Source of the DNA: an uncultured Lachnospiraceae bacterium
GTDB taxonomy: Bacteria > Bacillota > Clostridia > Lachnospirales > Lachnospiraceae
Length of the DNA stretch: 64,000 bases
Reading direction: 5' to 3'
Assembly: GCA_902781455.1 (NCBI GenBank)
Contig: CACZJF010000003.1
Coordinates: 83,739 to 147,738, forward strand
Below the pieces are notes generated by a model that searched no databases, was not told the DNA's origin, and worked only from the letters and a program-made list of their open reading frames with translations. A program made the position numbers and the translations under genes. Below are positions 52,441-61,397 of this stretch, in pieces; the stretch's first letter is position 1, and each line of letters starts with the position of its first letter.

Positions 52441-53175
52441 TTGAAAACAGTTCATGAAGTCAGCGAGTTATCCGGAGTGAGTATCAGAACCCTGCAATAT
52501 TATGACAGGATTGGCCTGCTCTCTCCCGCAGACCGCACGGAGGCCGGATACCGGCTTTACGATAATGCTGCGCTTGAGAAACTGCAGCAGATCCTGCTTT
52601 TCCGGGAGCTTCAATTCCCATTGAAAGAGATCATGGAGATTGTAAACAGGACGGACTTTGACAGGAGCAGGGCGCTGGAACAGCAGATCGAGCTGCTGAG
52701 GCTGAAGAAGGAGCACATTGAAAATCTGATTAACCTTGCGGAAGGCATAAAAGCATTGGAGGTGAAAGAAGTGACAAGAGAAGGATTTGAGGCATTTGAC
52801 ACCAGAAAGATAGACGAGTACGCAAAACAGGCCAAAGCAGCATGGGGGACCACAGACGCTTACAAGGAGTATGAGCGAAAGAGCAAAGGCAGGACACGGG
52901 AAGAGGAGGCAGAAATCAGCAGACAGATGATGGACATCTTCCGGGAATTCGGAGAGATCAGGGACAGTGCTCCAGAAAGTTCTGAAGCACAGGCGTTGGT
53001 GAAGAAACTGCAGGACTTTATTACTGATAAAATGTATACCTGTACGAACGATATCCTCAGCAGCCTTGGAAAGATGTATGCCAGTGGCGGTGATTTCACC
53101 AGGAACATCGATAGAGCCGGAGGAGAGGGAACTGCACAGTTTGCTTCTGACGCTATAGATATATACTGTGGATAA
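52441..53175 (+). CDS. MerR-family regulator with TipAS-like domain
   Basis: A 244-residue regulator. Residues 1-70 form the MerR HTH (VHEVSELSGVSIRTLQYYDRIGLL), then a dimerising coiled coil (~75-110) and a C-terminal TipAS-like helical domain (residues ~120-244, beginning FEAFDTRKIDEYAKQAKAAWG). TipA-type proteins bind thiopeptides and other drugs. It starts at TTG 52441, decided by GGAAGGTGAT upstream. It probably controls its own 19-bp-spacer promoter. Confidence 0.87.
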   Translation: MKTVHEVSELSGVSIRTLQYYDRIGLLSPADRTEAGYRLYDNAALEKLQQILLFRELQFPLKEIMEIVNRTDFDRSRALEQQIELLRLKKEHIENLINLAEGIKALEVKEVTREGFEAFDTRKIDEYAKQAKAAWGTTDAYKEYERKSKGRTREEEAEISRQMMDIFREFGEIRDSAPESSEAQALVKKLQDFITDKMYTCTNDILSSLGKMYASGGDFTRNIDRAGGEGTAQFASDAIDIYCG

Positions 53176-53198
53176 CGAATCGTTACTGAGCCTGCATT

Positions 53199-54095
53199 CT
53201 ATTGCGATATGCGGTGATGAGAGGGAAAGCTGGCTTTTATCTGATCCAGGAAGCGCTCCGCAATCGGAGTAAACGTCTGGCTGCGATTCCAGATCAGATA
53301 CAGTTTTGTTTCCAGCCTGGGGGAGAGCGGCCGGAATACCAGGCCGCTGTTCTTGGATACATCTACCAGATGACGGAAAGAAAGCTGATATCCCAACCCT
53401 TCCCGGACAAACATGGAGGCGTTATAAGCAAGTCGGAAAGATCCTTCCAGATGCAGCGTATCAAACCGGTCACCTGCCCAGGCTTTGATATCACCGTTCC
53501 AGCCCTGTTTCGATGTGATCAGCGGAAGCCCTTGAAGATCATCAATTTTGATGGTCTTTTTCTTTGCCAGTTCCGCATCTGCAGGCAGAATCAGCCCCCA
53601 GATATCACCCTCGGGAAATACAGCATAGTCGTATTTCCTGGTGTCCGGAGTATCACAGATAACGGCAAAATCCAGCAGCCCTTTGTCAAGCTTTTCTGTT
53701 ACCTGTTCAGTGTCGCCGCTGGTGATGTGGTAATTAAGGCCTGGATAGCGCCCTTTCAACCGGCGGATCTCTCTGGCAAGATGACGGATCTGAAAAGATT
53801 CTGCCAGACCAAAATACAGCTCTCCGCCTGTGATGTCATCCAGTGACAGAAACTCGCTTTCTATTTTATCCGCCATGGTTACAAGATCTTCTGCCCGGTC
53901 ACGCAGAAGAGCGCCTTCTTCTGTCAATGAGATGCTGAAGCTGTGCCGTGTGAATAATTTCTTTCCAAGCTCATCTTCCAATGACTTCATGGTTTTTGAA
54001 AGGGTCGGCTGTGTGACGTGGAGCAGTTCGGCTGCTTTTGTCATGCTTTCTTCCCTTGCTGCAATGAGAAAATACCGTAAAGACCTGATCTCCAT
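53199..54095 (-). CDS. LysR-family transcriptional regulator
   Basis: A 298-residue regulator with the HTH at residues ~15-40 (MTKAAELLHVTQPTLSKTMKSLEDELG) and an effector domain from ~90 (GELYFGLAESFQIRHL). ATG 54095 lies 7 bases from GGGGG; ATG 54101 is two codons earlier but too close to it. It is divergent from the alpha/beta-hydrolase gene at 54232. The gap contains ATTCCATTTATGAAT, an interrupted dyad of LysR type, so it likely regulates that hydrolase and possibly the flavin reductase. Confidence 0.88.
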   Translation of the reverse strand: MEIRSLRYFLIAAREESMTKAAELLHVTQPTLSKTMKSLEDELGKKLFTRHSFSISLTEEGALLRDRAEDLVTMADKIESEFLSLDDITGGELYFGLAESFQIRHLAREIRRLKGRYPGLNYHITSGDTEQVTEKLDKGLLDFAVICDTPDTRKYDYAVFPEGDIWGLILPADAELAKKKTIKIDDLQGLPLITSKQGWNGDIKAWAGDRFDTLHLEGSFRLAYNASMFVREGLGYQLSFRHLVDVSKNSGLVFRPLSPRLETKLYLIWNRSQTFTPIAERFLDQIKASFPSHHRISQ

Positions 54096-54231
54096 AGCCA
54101 TACCCCCAAAAATGCCAGTGATATTCCATTTATGAATAATATGATATTCAATATAACTATTAGCGAAGAAAAGCGCAAGAGATTACGATAAGACTGCAGG
54201 AGGAAGACACGGCAGAAAAAAGGGGAAATCT

Positions 54232-55236
54232 ATGAAGAAGGAAGAACTGAAACTGACACAGGAGTGGGACAAGACTTTTGCCAGAAGTGAAAAGGTCGAT
54301 CACAGTAAGGTAACATTTGTCAACCGCTATGGAATTACGCTGGCTGCAGACCTGTATGTGCCAAAGAAAACACAAGGAAAGCTGCCGGCCATCGCAGTAT
54401 GCGGCCCGTTTGGCGCAGTAAAGGAACAGTGCTCTGGTCTGTACGCGCAGACGATGGCGGAACGCGGCTTCCTGACGATCGCTTTCGACCCGTCTTTTAC
54501 CGGTGAGAGCGGCGGAAATGTACGGTATATGGCTTCTCCTGATATTAACACGGAGGATTTCATGGCTGCAGTGGACTATCTTTCCCTGAACGATATGGTG
54601 GACCCTGAACGGATTGGTATCATCGGTATCTGCGGCTGGGGCGGAATGGCGGTCAATACCACTGTGCTGGATACCCGCATTAAGGCAACAGCAGCGATGA
54701 CGATGTATGACATGACCAGGGTAAACGCGAAAGGGTATTTCGATTCGGAGGACAGTGAAGAAGCGCGTTACGCCAAACGCTCCGCCATGTGCGCACAGCG
54801 TCTGGAGGACCTCAAAAACGGTGCATACAAGCTTGGGGGCGGAGTGGTTGATCCCCTGCCGGAGGATGCCCCGTTCTTTGTGAAGGATTACTTCGATTAC
54901 TATAAAACAAAGCGCGGCTATCATGCACGCTCCCTGAATTCCAACGGCGGCTGGAATGTAGTGGGATGCGAAAGCTTTATCAATCAGCCGATTCTGCAGT
55001 ATTCCAATGAAATCAGAAGCGCTGTGCTGATCGTACATGGTGAAGCGGCACATTCCTGCTACTTCGGAAAGGATGCATACGCTAACATGGTCAGGGACAG
55101 CAAGTATACTGACAACAAGGAGCTGCTGATTATCCCGGGCGTGTCCCATACAGATCTCTATGACGGTGGGGGAAAGGATGCGATTCCTTTCGACCGGCTT
55201 GAACGCTTCTTTGAGGAGAACCTGAAAGAGCGTTGA
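54232..55236 (+). CDS. Alpha/beta hydrolase with cysteine nucleophile (dienelactone hydrolase-like)
   Basis: A 334-residue alpha/beta hydrolase. The nucleophile elbow is GICGWGG, a Cys in place of Ser as in dienelactone hydrolases. Other elements are DLYVPKK, FDPSFTGESGG and the His of the triad in GVSHTDLYD. It matches the YcjY/UilS-like group commonly found beside LysR regulators. No signal peptide is seen. A weak ribosome site (AAAAGGGGAAA) precedes ATG 54232. The substrate is unknown. Confidence 0.85.
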   Translation: MKKEELKLTQEWDKTFARSEKVDHSKVTFVNRYGITLAADLYVPKKTQGKLPAIAVCGPFGAVKEQCSGLYAQTMAERGFLTIAFDPSFTGESGGNVRYMASPDINTEDFMAAVDYLSLNDMVDPERIGIIGICGWGGMAVNTTVLDTRIKATAAMTMYDMTRVNAKGYFDSEDSEEARYAKRSAMCAQRLEDLKNGAYKLGGGVVDPLPEDAPFFVKDYFDYYKTKRGYHARSLNSNGGWNVVGCESFINQPILQYSNEIRSAVLIVHGEAAHSCYFGKDAYANMVRDSKYTDNKELLIIPGVSHTDLYDGGGKDAIPFDRLERFFEENLKER

Positions 55237-55276
55237 TATCGCTGCACTGGACCGTGGCGAAAAGCATGATTGGTAT

Positions 55277-55306
55277 TGATTGTAAGATCCTTTCGCTGAT
55301 ATACTG
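55277..55306 (+). promoter_or_regulatory. Promoter of the flavin reductase gene
   Basis: TTGATT (55277-55282), 18 bases, TATACT (55301-55306), 34 bases before ATG 55340. Confidence 0.55.
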
Positions 55307-55339
55307 AAAACACAAACTTTTGCGAAGGAGGCATACACA

Positions 55340-55912
55340 ATGAGAAAAGACCTGGGAAAACAACCTGCACTGTTTCCAATGCCTGTCCTGATGGTGGCGG
55401 CATACGATGAGAAGGGCACGGTACAGATCATGAACGCAGCGTGGGGAATGATCTGTGATATGGATAAAATTGCCCTGTTCATTGACGAAGACCATGCGAC
55501 AACGAAAGCAATCAGAGCCACAAAGGCCTTTACAGTAAGCCTTGCGGATAAGGATCACATGGATGTTGCAGACTATTTTGGTATTGCTACAGGGAACAAG
55601 GTTCCTGATAAGTTTGCAAGATCCGGATACCATCAGGAAAAAAGTGCTCATGTCAACGCTCCGGTCATCACTGAGTTTCCGGTGACAATAGAGTGTGAAC
55701 TGGCAGAAATAACGGAAACAGAGAACCTGCATGCTGTGGTTGGCAGGATTATTAATGTGAGTGCCGAAGAGACGGTGCTTTCTGAGAACGGAAAAGTGGA
55801 TCCTGTGAAGCTGAATGCACTGATCTTTGACCAGTTTCAGAATGGCTATTATGTGGCAAGCGAAAAAGTGGGAAAAGCCTGGAATGCAGGCGCAGGTCTT
55901 ATGAAGAACTGA
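55340..55912 (+). CDS. Flavin reductase-like protein (FMN-binding split barrel)
   Basis: A 190-residue protein with the flavin reductase domain pattern: ALFPMPVLMVAAYDEKG, MNAAWGMICDMDKIALFI, KAFTVSLADKD and SGYHQEKSAHVNAPVI. It should bind FMN and may reduce it with NAD(P)H or act on a flavin-dependent substrate. GAAGGAGG precedes the ATG. It is single-gene with its own promoter and terminator. Confidence 0.88.
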   Translation: MRKDLGKQPALFPMPVLMVAAYDEKGTVQIMNAAWGMICDMDKIALFIDEDHATTKAIRATKAFTVSLADKDHMDVADYFGIATGNKVPDKFARSGYHQEKSAHVNAPVITEFPVTIECELAEITETENLHAVVGRIINVSAEETVLSENGKVDPVKLNALIFDQFQNGYYVASEKVGKAWNAGAGLMKN

Positions 55913-55936
55913 AAGATAAGACATCAATGATATAAC

Positions 55937-55967
55937 AGGGGCTGGGGAAACTCAGCCTCTCTTTTTT
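55937..55967 (+). terminator. Intrinsic terminator after the flavin reductase gene
   Basis: AGGGGCTG (55937-55944) pairs with CAGCCTCT (55953-55960), followed by CTTTTTT. Confidence 0.8.
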
Positions 55968-55995
55968 ATGCCGGTTGTTATTGGAATATAACGGT

Positions 55996-56024
55996 TTGCC
56001 AATTGATTTCCGTGTCTGTACAAT
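55996..56024 (+). promoter_or_regulatory. Promoter of the transglutaminase-like gene
   Basis: TTGCCA (55996-56001), 17 bases, TACAAT (56019-56024), about 80 bases before ATG 56103. Confidence 0.5.
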
Positions 56025-56102
56025 ATGATCAGGTGTCCATCGTGTACAGAGACGGGATCTCTGGCTGAGCTGCAAAGATGCGAAAGAGAGTACCTGCCAG
56101 AC

Positions 56103-57245
56103 ATGGAAACAAAAAGCAGAAAGAGAACCATACTTCCGGCTGCGGTATGTCCCAAAAGGGCAGTCCTGTTTGCGGTGTTTTTGTATCTGCTGATGAGTTT
56201 TGTATTTTTGCCTGAAAATGTATCTGCGGCGAAGGAACCGAAGCTGAACAGGACGAAGCTTACGCTTTCTGTCGGAAAGCGCTGCCAGCTGAAGGTAAAG
56301 GGTTATAAAAACGAAAAAGTACACTGGTGTTCCAGCAACTCCTATGTGGCGAAGGTCACGAAAAAGGGTGTTGTCAAGGCGAAGCATGGCGGGTATACCG
56401 TGATCTTTGCGAAGACCGGTGATACGGAGCTGAAGTGCCGTGTGACGGTGCGCACATGCAGGAAAGAGAAGCCCTTTATCTTCTGTGTGGATACGGACAT
56501 TGACGGAAGGACGGTACAGACGGGTCAGACCTGTGAACTTTATATCATGGGAGGATTCGGCAGAAAATGGAAGTGGAAGGTTTCTGATCCGGAGCTTGCG
56601 AAACTGGAACAGAAGGGAAACTATGTTTCTTCCCTGAAAAGATCAGGCAAGTATTCTGTCAGGGTCAAGACCTTTATGGGGAAATCCGGAACGGTACGCA
56701 TCAGCGCAAAGAGTGGTTCGAAGACGCTGCATTATCAGCTGGTGATCCAGTCTTCTTCTCTGGATACAAGATACACAGGGCTGCGTTCGCGGGTTTTGGC
56801 GCGTGTGATTCTACCGGGTATGACGGCACAGGAGAAATGTCTTGCCGTGGCGAAATGGCTGAGTGACTACGCCTCCTACCAGCTTACGAACGCGGGCGAT
56901 TATTCATTGCTGGCGACGCATAAGGGGCAGTGTTACCATTATGCAAGAACCTATGATTTCCTGATGGAAGGCACCGGCGTGGAATGCGAGTATGCTGCAA
57001 CGAAGGCACATGCGTGGAATCAGGTGAAGATCGACGGCGCATGGTATAATATAGATGTATCGTCATTTGATCAGGACAAAAGCAGGAATCCATACGCATA
57101 CCGGTATTTCCTTGTCTCTGACAAAGCGTTTTGGAGAAAAGAAGCAAGGAAGAAGCCGTACCATGCATGTATCAGCACACGGTATGACAATCTGCCGGAA
57201 TATGATGCCAGCCCCTGGGTAACCGGGGCGTGGAGAAAGCTGTGA
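56103..57245 (+). CDS. Exported transglutaminase-like protein with Ig-like domain
   Basis: A 380-residue protein. A basic start and hydrophobic segment (AVLFAVFLYLLMSFVFLP) end at VSAAK, a signal peptidase site. Residues ~50-120 look like a bacterial Ig-like (BIG2) domain (KLTLSVGKRCQLKVKG). The C-terminal ~170 residues form a transglutaminase-like cysteine-protease fold with Cys in KGQCYHYARTYDF, His in KAHAWNQVKIDG and Asp in YNIDVSSFD. ATG 56103 follows GAGAG; an upstream frame to 56025 exists. The likely role is extracellular, on peptides or the wall. Confidence 0.85.
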   Translation: METKSRKRTILPAAVCPKRAVLFAVFLYLLMSFVFLPENVSAAKEPKLNRTKLTLSVGKRCQLKVKGYKNEKVHWCSSNSYVAKVTKKGVVKAKHGGYTVIFAKTGDTELKCRVTVRTCRKEKPFIFCVDTDIDGRTVQTGQTCELYIMGGFGRKWKWKVSDPELAKLEQKGNYVSSLKRSGKYSVRVKTFMGKSGTVRISAKSGSKTLHYQLVIQSSSLDTRYTGLRSRVLARVILPGMTAQEKCLAVAKWLSDYASYQLTNAGDYSLLATHKGQCYHYARTYDFLMEGTGVECEYAATKAHAWNQVKIDGAWYNIDVSSFDQDKSRNPYAYRYFLVSDKAFWRKEARKKPYHACISTRYDNLPEYDASPWVTGAWRKL

Positions 57246-57260
57246 GAACAGGGAGGAAAT

Positions 57261-58016
57261 ATGAGAGCAGTCAGCTGGAATGTGAACGGCCTCAGAGCCT
57301 GTGTCGGTAAGGGTTTTGAAGAGAGTTTCCGGGCGCTGGACGCGGATCTGTTCGCGCTGCAGGAGACAAAGCTGCAGGAGGGGCAGATCGAGCTTGACCT
57401 GCCGGGATACCATCAGTACTGGAATTATGCGAAGAAGAAAGGGTATTCCGGGACGGCTGTCTTTGCGCGGAACGAGCCGCTTGATGTACACTGCGGAATC
57501 GGGATCGAGGAGCATGACCAGGAAGGCCGGGTCATCACACTGGAATATCCGGCGTATTACTTTGTGACCTGCTATACGCCGAATTCACAGGATGGGCTGA
57601 AACGGCTGGATTACCGGATGCGCTGGGAGGATGATTTCCTTTCATACCTGAGTGCGCTTGACCGGAAAAAGCCGGTGATCCTGTGCGGCGACCTGAACGT
57701 CGCGCATAAGGAGATCGATCTGAAGAATCCGAAGACGAACCGAAAGAATGCCGGGTTTACGGACGAGGAGCGGGGAAAGATGACACAGCTGCTGGAAGCG
57801 GGATTCACAGATACCTTCCGGTACTTCTATCCGGAACTGGAAGGTGTGTATTCCTGGTGGAGCTACCGCTTTCGAGCCAGAGAGAAAAACGCGGGGTGGC
57901 GGATCGACTATTTCATCACATCGAAACGGATCGATGAGAAGCTGATGGGGGCGAAGATCCATACAGAGGTGTTCGGATCCGACCATTGCCCGGTGGAACT
58001 GGAAGCTGAGATATAG
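57261..58016 (+). CDS. exoA: Exodeoxyribonuclease III / AP endonuclease
   Basis: A 251-residue enzyme of the ExoIII family that cuts DNA at abasic sites and trims 3' ends in base-excision repair. Catalytic blocks are SWNVNGLRA, LFALQETKLQEGQ (metal-binding Glu), CGDLNVAHKEIDLKNPK (Asp, Asn) and GSDHCPVEL (Asp-His). The length is normal. GGGAGG precedes ATG 57261. It is followed after 27 bases by the zf-HC2 gene. Confidence 0.95.
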   Translation: MRAVSWNVNGLRACVGKGFEESFRALDADLFALQETKLQEGQIELDLPGYHQYWNYAKKKGYSGTAVFARNEPLDVHCGIGIEEHDQEGRVITLEYPAYYFVTCYTPNSQDGLKRLDYRMRWEDDFLSYLSALDRKKPVILCGDLNVAHKEIDLKNPKTNRKNAGFTDEERGKMTQLLEAGFTDTFRYFYPELEGVYSWWSYRFRAREKNAGWRIDYFITSKRIDEKLMGAKIHTEVFGSDHCPVELEAEI

Positions 58017-58043
58017 AAGGAAGAGTAGTCGGGAGCATTTTTC

Positions 58044-58652
58044 ATGAAATGTGTGAAAACGCAGCAGATGATCAGGCCATATCTGGATGGGGTTCTGTCT
58101 GACCGGGAACTGGAGGAGTTTCTGGATCATGTACAGAACTGCAAGACATGCTTTGGGGAGCTCGAGGTGTATTTCTCCATCTACCGGACGCTGAATAACG
58201 TGGACGAGCAGGGTGACTATAACTATGCAAGAAAGCTCCGCGCCAAGCTGCGCAGCTCCAGGGAATATCTGCATGTCAGGCAGCGCAACAAGGTGATCAA
58301 GGTTGGTGTGATCCTGGCTGCCGAGGTGACAATCGCAGCTTCGTTCTATGCGCTGTTTCGGATGCCTGGCGGCTATCTGGACAGACACCGTACGGAGATC
58401 ATTCCTGTGGTTGAAACGGAGAGAACGGTGCAGGGAAGTCAGGCAGTACCGGTGAATCAGATGCCGCAGACACAGGGCGGTCAGGCGGTACCGGTGAATC
58501 AGATGCCGCAGACACAGGGCGGTCAGGCGGTGCCGGAAAATCAGATACCGCAGACACAGGGAAACCAGGCAGTACCGGCAAACCAGACACCGCAGACGCA
58601 GGAAAACCAGCCCATGCAGGAACAGGACAATCAGACACTGCAGGCAGGCTGA
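58044..58652 (+). CDS. zf-HC2-type anti-sigma-like membrane protein with 14-residue repeats
   Basis: A 202-residue protein. The N-terminal zinc-binding helix bundle has the HxxxCxxC motif (DHVQNCKTCFGEL). One membrane helix lies at ~87-107 (VGVILAAEVTIAASFYALF). The outer part consists of four 14-residue repeats, QAVPVNQMPQTQGG-type, plus a degenerate fifth, rich in Gln and Pro. zf-HC2 proteins usually hold sigma factors at the membrane, but no sigma-factor gene is next to it. It is placed between exoA and polA. Confidence 0.82.
   Translation: MKCVKTQQMIRPYLDGVLSDRELEEFLDHVQNCKTCFGELEVYFSIYRTLNNVDEQGDYNYARKLRAKLRSSREYLHVRQRNKVIKVGVILAAEVTIAASFYALFRMPGGYLDRHRTEIIPVVETERTVQGSQAVPVNQMPQTQGGQAVPVNQMPQTQGGQAVPENQIPQTQGNQAVPANQTPQTQENQPMQEQDNQTLQAG
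58434..58601 (+). repeat. Four tandem 42-bp coding repeats
   Basis: Units at 58434-58475, 58476-58517, 58518-58559 and 58560-58601, each encoding 14 residues with core QAVP-NQ-PQTQ. Units 1 and 2 differ at only a few positions. The region probably varies in copy number between strains. Confidence 0.85.
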
Positions 58653-58717
58653 CGGACAATGCCCGGGAAGGACAGCGTCAGCCGGGGATCATCAGGTGTT
58701 TACGGAGGGAGGAATCT

Positions 58718-61390
58718 ATGAGCGGGAAAATCGTTCTCATCGATGGACACAGTATTATGAACCGCGCATTTTACGGGATTCCGCTGCTGAGCAACAGCAG
58801 CGGCCAGCATACGAATGCGGTGTACGGATTTCTGAACATCCTGTTCAAGGTACTGGAAGAGGAACATGCGCAGTATCTGGCTGTTGCATTTGACCTGAGC
58901 GCGCCGACCTTCCGTCATCAGAAGTACGAAGCATACAAAGGAACGCGTCACGGCATGCCGGATGAGCTGCGCGAGCAGATTCCGATGATGCAGGATATGC
59001 TCCGTCAGATGGGCGTTCCGCTGATGATGCTGGAGGGCTATGAGGCGGACGATCTGATTGGTACGGCATCGAAGAAGGCAGAGGAGAGCGGCCTCGAGGT
59101 CAGGATCATCTCCGGAGACCGGGACCTTCTGCAGCTGGCGTCCGATCAGACGATGGTTCGTATCCCGAAGACGAAAAAGGGCGGAACTGAGGTGGAGGAT
59201 TACTATGCCGCTGATGTAAAGGAAAAGTACCTGGTCACGCCGGAAGAGTTTGTCCATGTCAAGGCACTGATGGGGGATGCTTCTGACAATATCCCCGGGA
59301 TACCGGGTGTCGGTGAGAAGACGGCAGTCAAGATCATCGCAGAATATCATTCCATTGAAAATGCGCATGATCATATTGAGGAGATCAGGCCGCCGCGCGC
59401 GCAGAATTCGCTGCGCGATTACTGGGATGACGCGAAGCTGTCTCTGTGGCTGGCAACGATAGACCGGGAAGTTCCTTACGAGCTGGATCTTGATGCCGCG
59501 AGACTTGACAGGGATCATGCAGCGCTCTACACCCCACAGGCGCTGGAGATGTGCAAGAAGCTGGAGCTTCGCACGATGATTTCCCGTTTTTCCGAGGGCC
59601 TTCCCATGGCAGCCGGAGAGGCGGGCGCCGGAACAGATCCCGCGCAGGAGGAAGAAGTTCCCTTTGAACGGATAGAAGACGCTTCCGCTTTTCTGGAGGA
59701 AGTCTTGAAAGCCGAAGAAGGCGGGCCGGTCTTGAAGGAACGGGCAGTCGGTCTGCAGATTGCGGTCTGTGACGGCGCTGTGATTGGCTATGCGCTTGCC
59801 TGCGGAAACCGGACCGGGTTCGCTGCCGGTGAAGATACGTCAGCTTTGAAGCTGCTGGTGGACAGGGCAGACGTGATCTGCGCGATTGATCTGAAGGAAC
59901 AGCTTTATTTTCTGGATGGAGATCCGGAAGAAAAGAAGTTTTTTGACTGCGCGGTCGGTGCATATCTTCTCAATCCTCTGCAGGGTGCATATACCTATGA
60001 TTTCCTGTCAGGAACCTACGCGGGGCGTATGATCCAGTCGAGGGCGGAGCTGTTCGGCAAGAAGAAGGACAAGGATCTGACGACAGAGGACTGGATGCAG
60101 ATCACCTGTCTTCAGGCACGTGCCGCGCTGGAGTCAAAAGACGGAATCCGGCTCGCCCTGAAAAACCAGGGGATGGAGAAGCTCTTTGATGAGATCGAGA
60201 TGCCGCTTGTTTTCGTGCTGCAGCGCATGCAGCGCGAAGGTATCCTGGTGAAGGCACAGGAGCTGCATGACTATGGCGTGCGGCTGTCCGGACGGATTGA
60301 CAGTCTGGAGAACCAGATCTATGAGGAGGCCGGGCAGAAGTTTAATATCAACTCACCGAAGCAGCTGGGCGTGGTATTGTTTGAAGACCTGCACCTGCCC
60401 AGCGGAAAGAAGACGAAGACCGGATATTCGACTGCGGCGGATGTGCTGGAGAAGCTGGCGGAGGAACACCGGATTGTCGCGGATATCCTGGAGTACCGCC
60501 AGCTGACGAAGCTGCGTTCCACCTACGCGGAGGGGCTGTCAGCATATATCGCGGAAGACGGCAGAATCCACGGAAAGTTCAATCAGACCATCACGGCAAC
60601 CGGACGGATCAGTTCCACGGATCCCAACCTGCAGAACATACCGGTGCGCACGGAACTTGGAAGAGAGCTGCGCAAGGTATTCGTGCCGAAGGAAGGATCG
60701 CAGTTTGTCGATGCGGATTACTCCCAGATTGAGCTGCGTGTCCTGGCGCACATGTCGGGGGATAAGGCACTGATTGAGGCCTATAATTCAGCGGAGGACA
60801 TTCATGCCATTACGGCCAGTTCGGTGTTCCACGTTCCGCTGGAAGAGGTAACCCCGCAGCTTCGGCGCAACGCGAAAGCCGTCAACTTCGGGATTGTATA
60901 CGGCATCAGCTCATTTGGCTTAAGCCAGGGACTGTCGATCACGAGACAGGAGGCGGCGCAGTTTATCGACCAGTATTTTAAGACCTTCCCTCAGATCAAG
61001 GCTTTTCTGGACGAAGAGGTGAGCAGCGCGAAGGAGAAAGGCTGGTGCGAGACCATGTACGGACGCAGGCGCCCGATTCCGGAGCTTAAGGAATCGAACT
61101 TCATGCGTCGTTCCTTCGGGGAACGGGTTGCGATGAACGCGCCGATCCAGGGAACCGCCGCGGACATCATCAAGATCGCGATGATCGGCGTCGATCACCG
61201 TCTGCGCGCAGAGAAGATGAAGTCCCGCCTGGTCCTGCAGGTACATGATGAACTTCTGGTGGAGGCTGCACCGGATGAGGTGGAAGCTGTGCAGCAGATT
61301 CTGCGTGAGGAGATGGAAGGCGCTGCCGATCTGAAGGTGAAGCTTGAGATTGATATGCATGTGGGGGACAGCTGGTTTGAGGCGCACTGA
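58718..61390 (+). CDS. polA: DNA polymerase I
   Basis: An 890-residue polymerase for Okazaki-fragment and repair synthesis. Residues 1-300 form the 5'-3' exonuclease (YEADDLIGT, GDASDNIPGIPGVGEKTA). Residues ~310-500 correspond to the 3'-5' exonuclease fold but lack the DxE motif, as in Bacillus-type enzymes, so proofreading is probably absent. The polymerase domain has motif A DADYSQIELRVLAH, motif B RRNAKAVNFGIVYG and motif C QVHDELLVE. GGGAGG precedes the ATG. coaE follows after 7 bases. Confidence 0.96.
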   Translation: MSGKIVLIDGHSIMNRAFYGIPLLSNSSGQHTNAVYGFLNILFKVLEEEHAQYLAVAFDLSAPTFRHQKYEAYKGTRHGMPDELREQIPMMQDMLRQMGVPLMMLEGYEADDLIGTASKKAEESGLEVRIISGDRDLLQLASDQTMVRIPKTKKGGTEVEDYYAADVKEKYLVTPEEFVHVKALMGDASDNIPGIPGVGEKTAVKIIAEYHSIENAHDHIEEIRPPRAQNSLRDYWDDAKLSLWLATIDREVPYELDLDAARLDRDHAALYTPQALEMCKKLELRTMISRFSEGLPMAAGEAGAGTDPAQEEEVPFERIEDASAFLEEVLKAEEGGPVLKERAVGLQIAVCDGAVIGYALACGNRTGFAAGEDTSALKLLVDRADVICAIDLKEQLYFLDGDPEEKKFFDCAVGAYLLNPLQGAYTYDFLSGTYAGRMIQSRAELFGKKKDKDLTTEDWMQITCLQARAALESKDGIRLALKNQGMEKLFDEIEMPLVFVLQRMQREGILVKAQELHDYGVRLSGRIDSLENQIYEEAGQKFNINSPKQLGVVLFEDLHLPSGKKTKTGYSTAADVLEKLAEEHRIVADILEYRQLTKLRSTYAEGLSAYIAEDGRIHGKFNQTITATGRISSTDPNLQNIPVRTELGRELRKVFVPKEGSQFVDADYSQIELRVLAHMSGDKALIEAYNSAEDIHAITASSVFHVPLEEVTPQLRRNAKAVNFGIVYGISSFGLSQGLSITRQEAAQFIDQYFKTFPQIKAFLDEEVSSAKEKGWCETMYGRRRPIPELKESNFMRRSFGERVAMNAPIQGTAADIIKIAMIGVDHRLRAEKMKSRLVLQVHDELLVEAAPDEVEAVQQILREEMEGAADLKVKLEIDMHVGDSWFEAH

Positions 61391-61397
61391 AAAGAGA

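Noticed and set aside
42426-56000. Intact prophage or integrative element at tRNA-Leu
   Set aside because: No integrase, structural, relaxase or conjugation genes are present; only a doubtful integrase tail and general island features.
58434-58601. Regular 42-bp repeats as a possible CRISPR array
   Set aside because: The units are contiguous, in frame and encode a 14-residue repeat without spacers.
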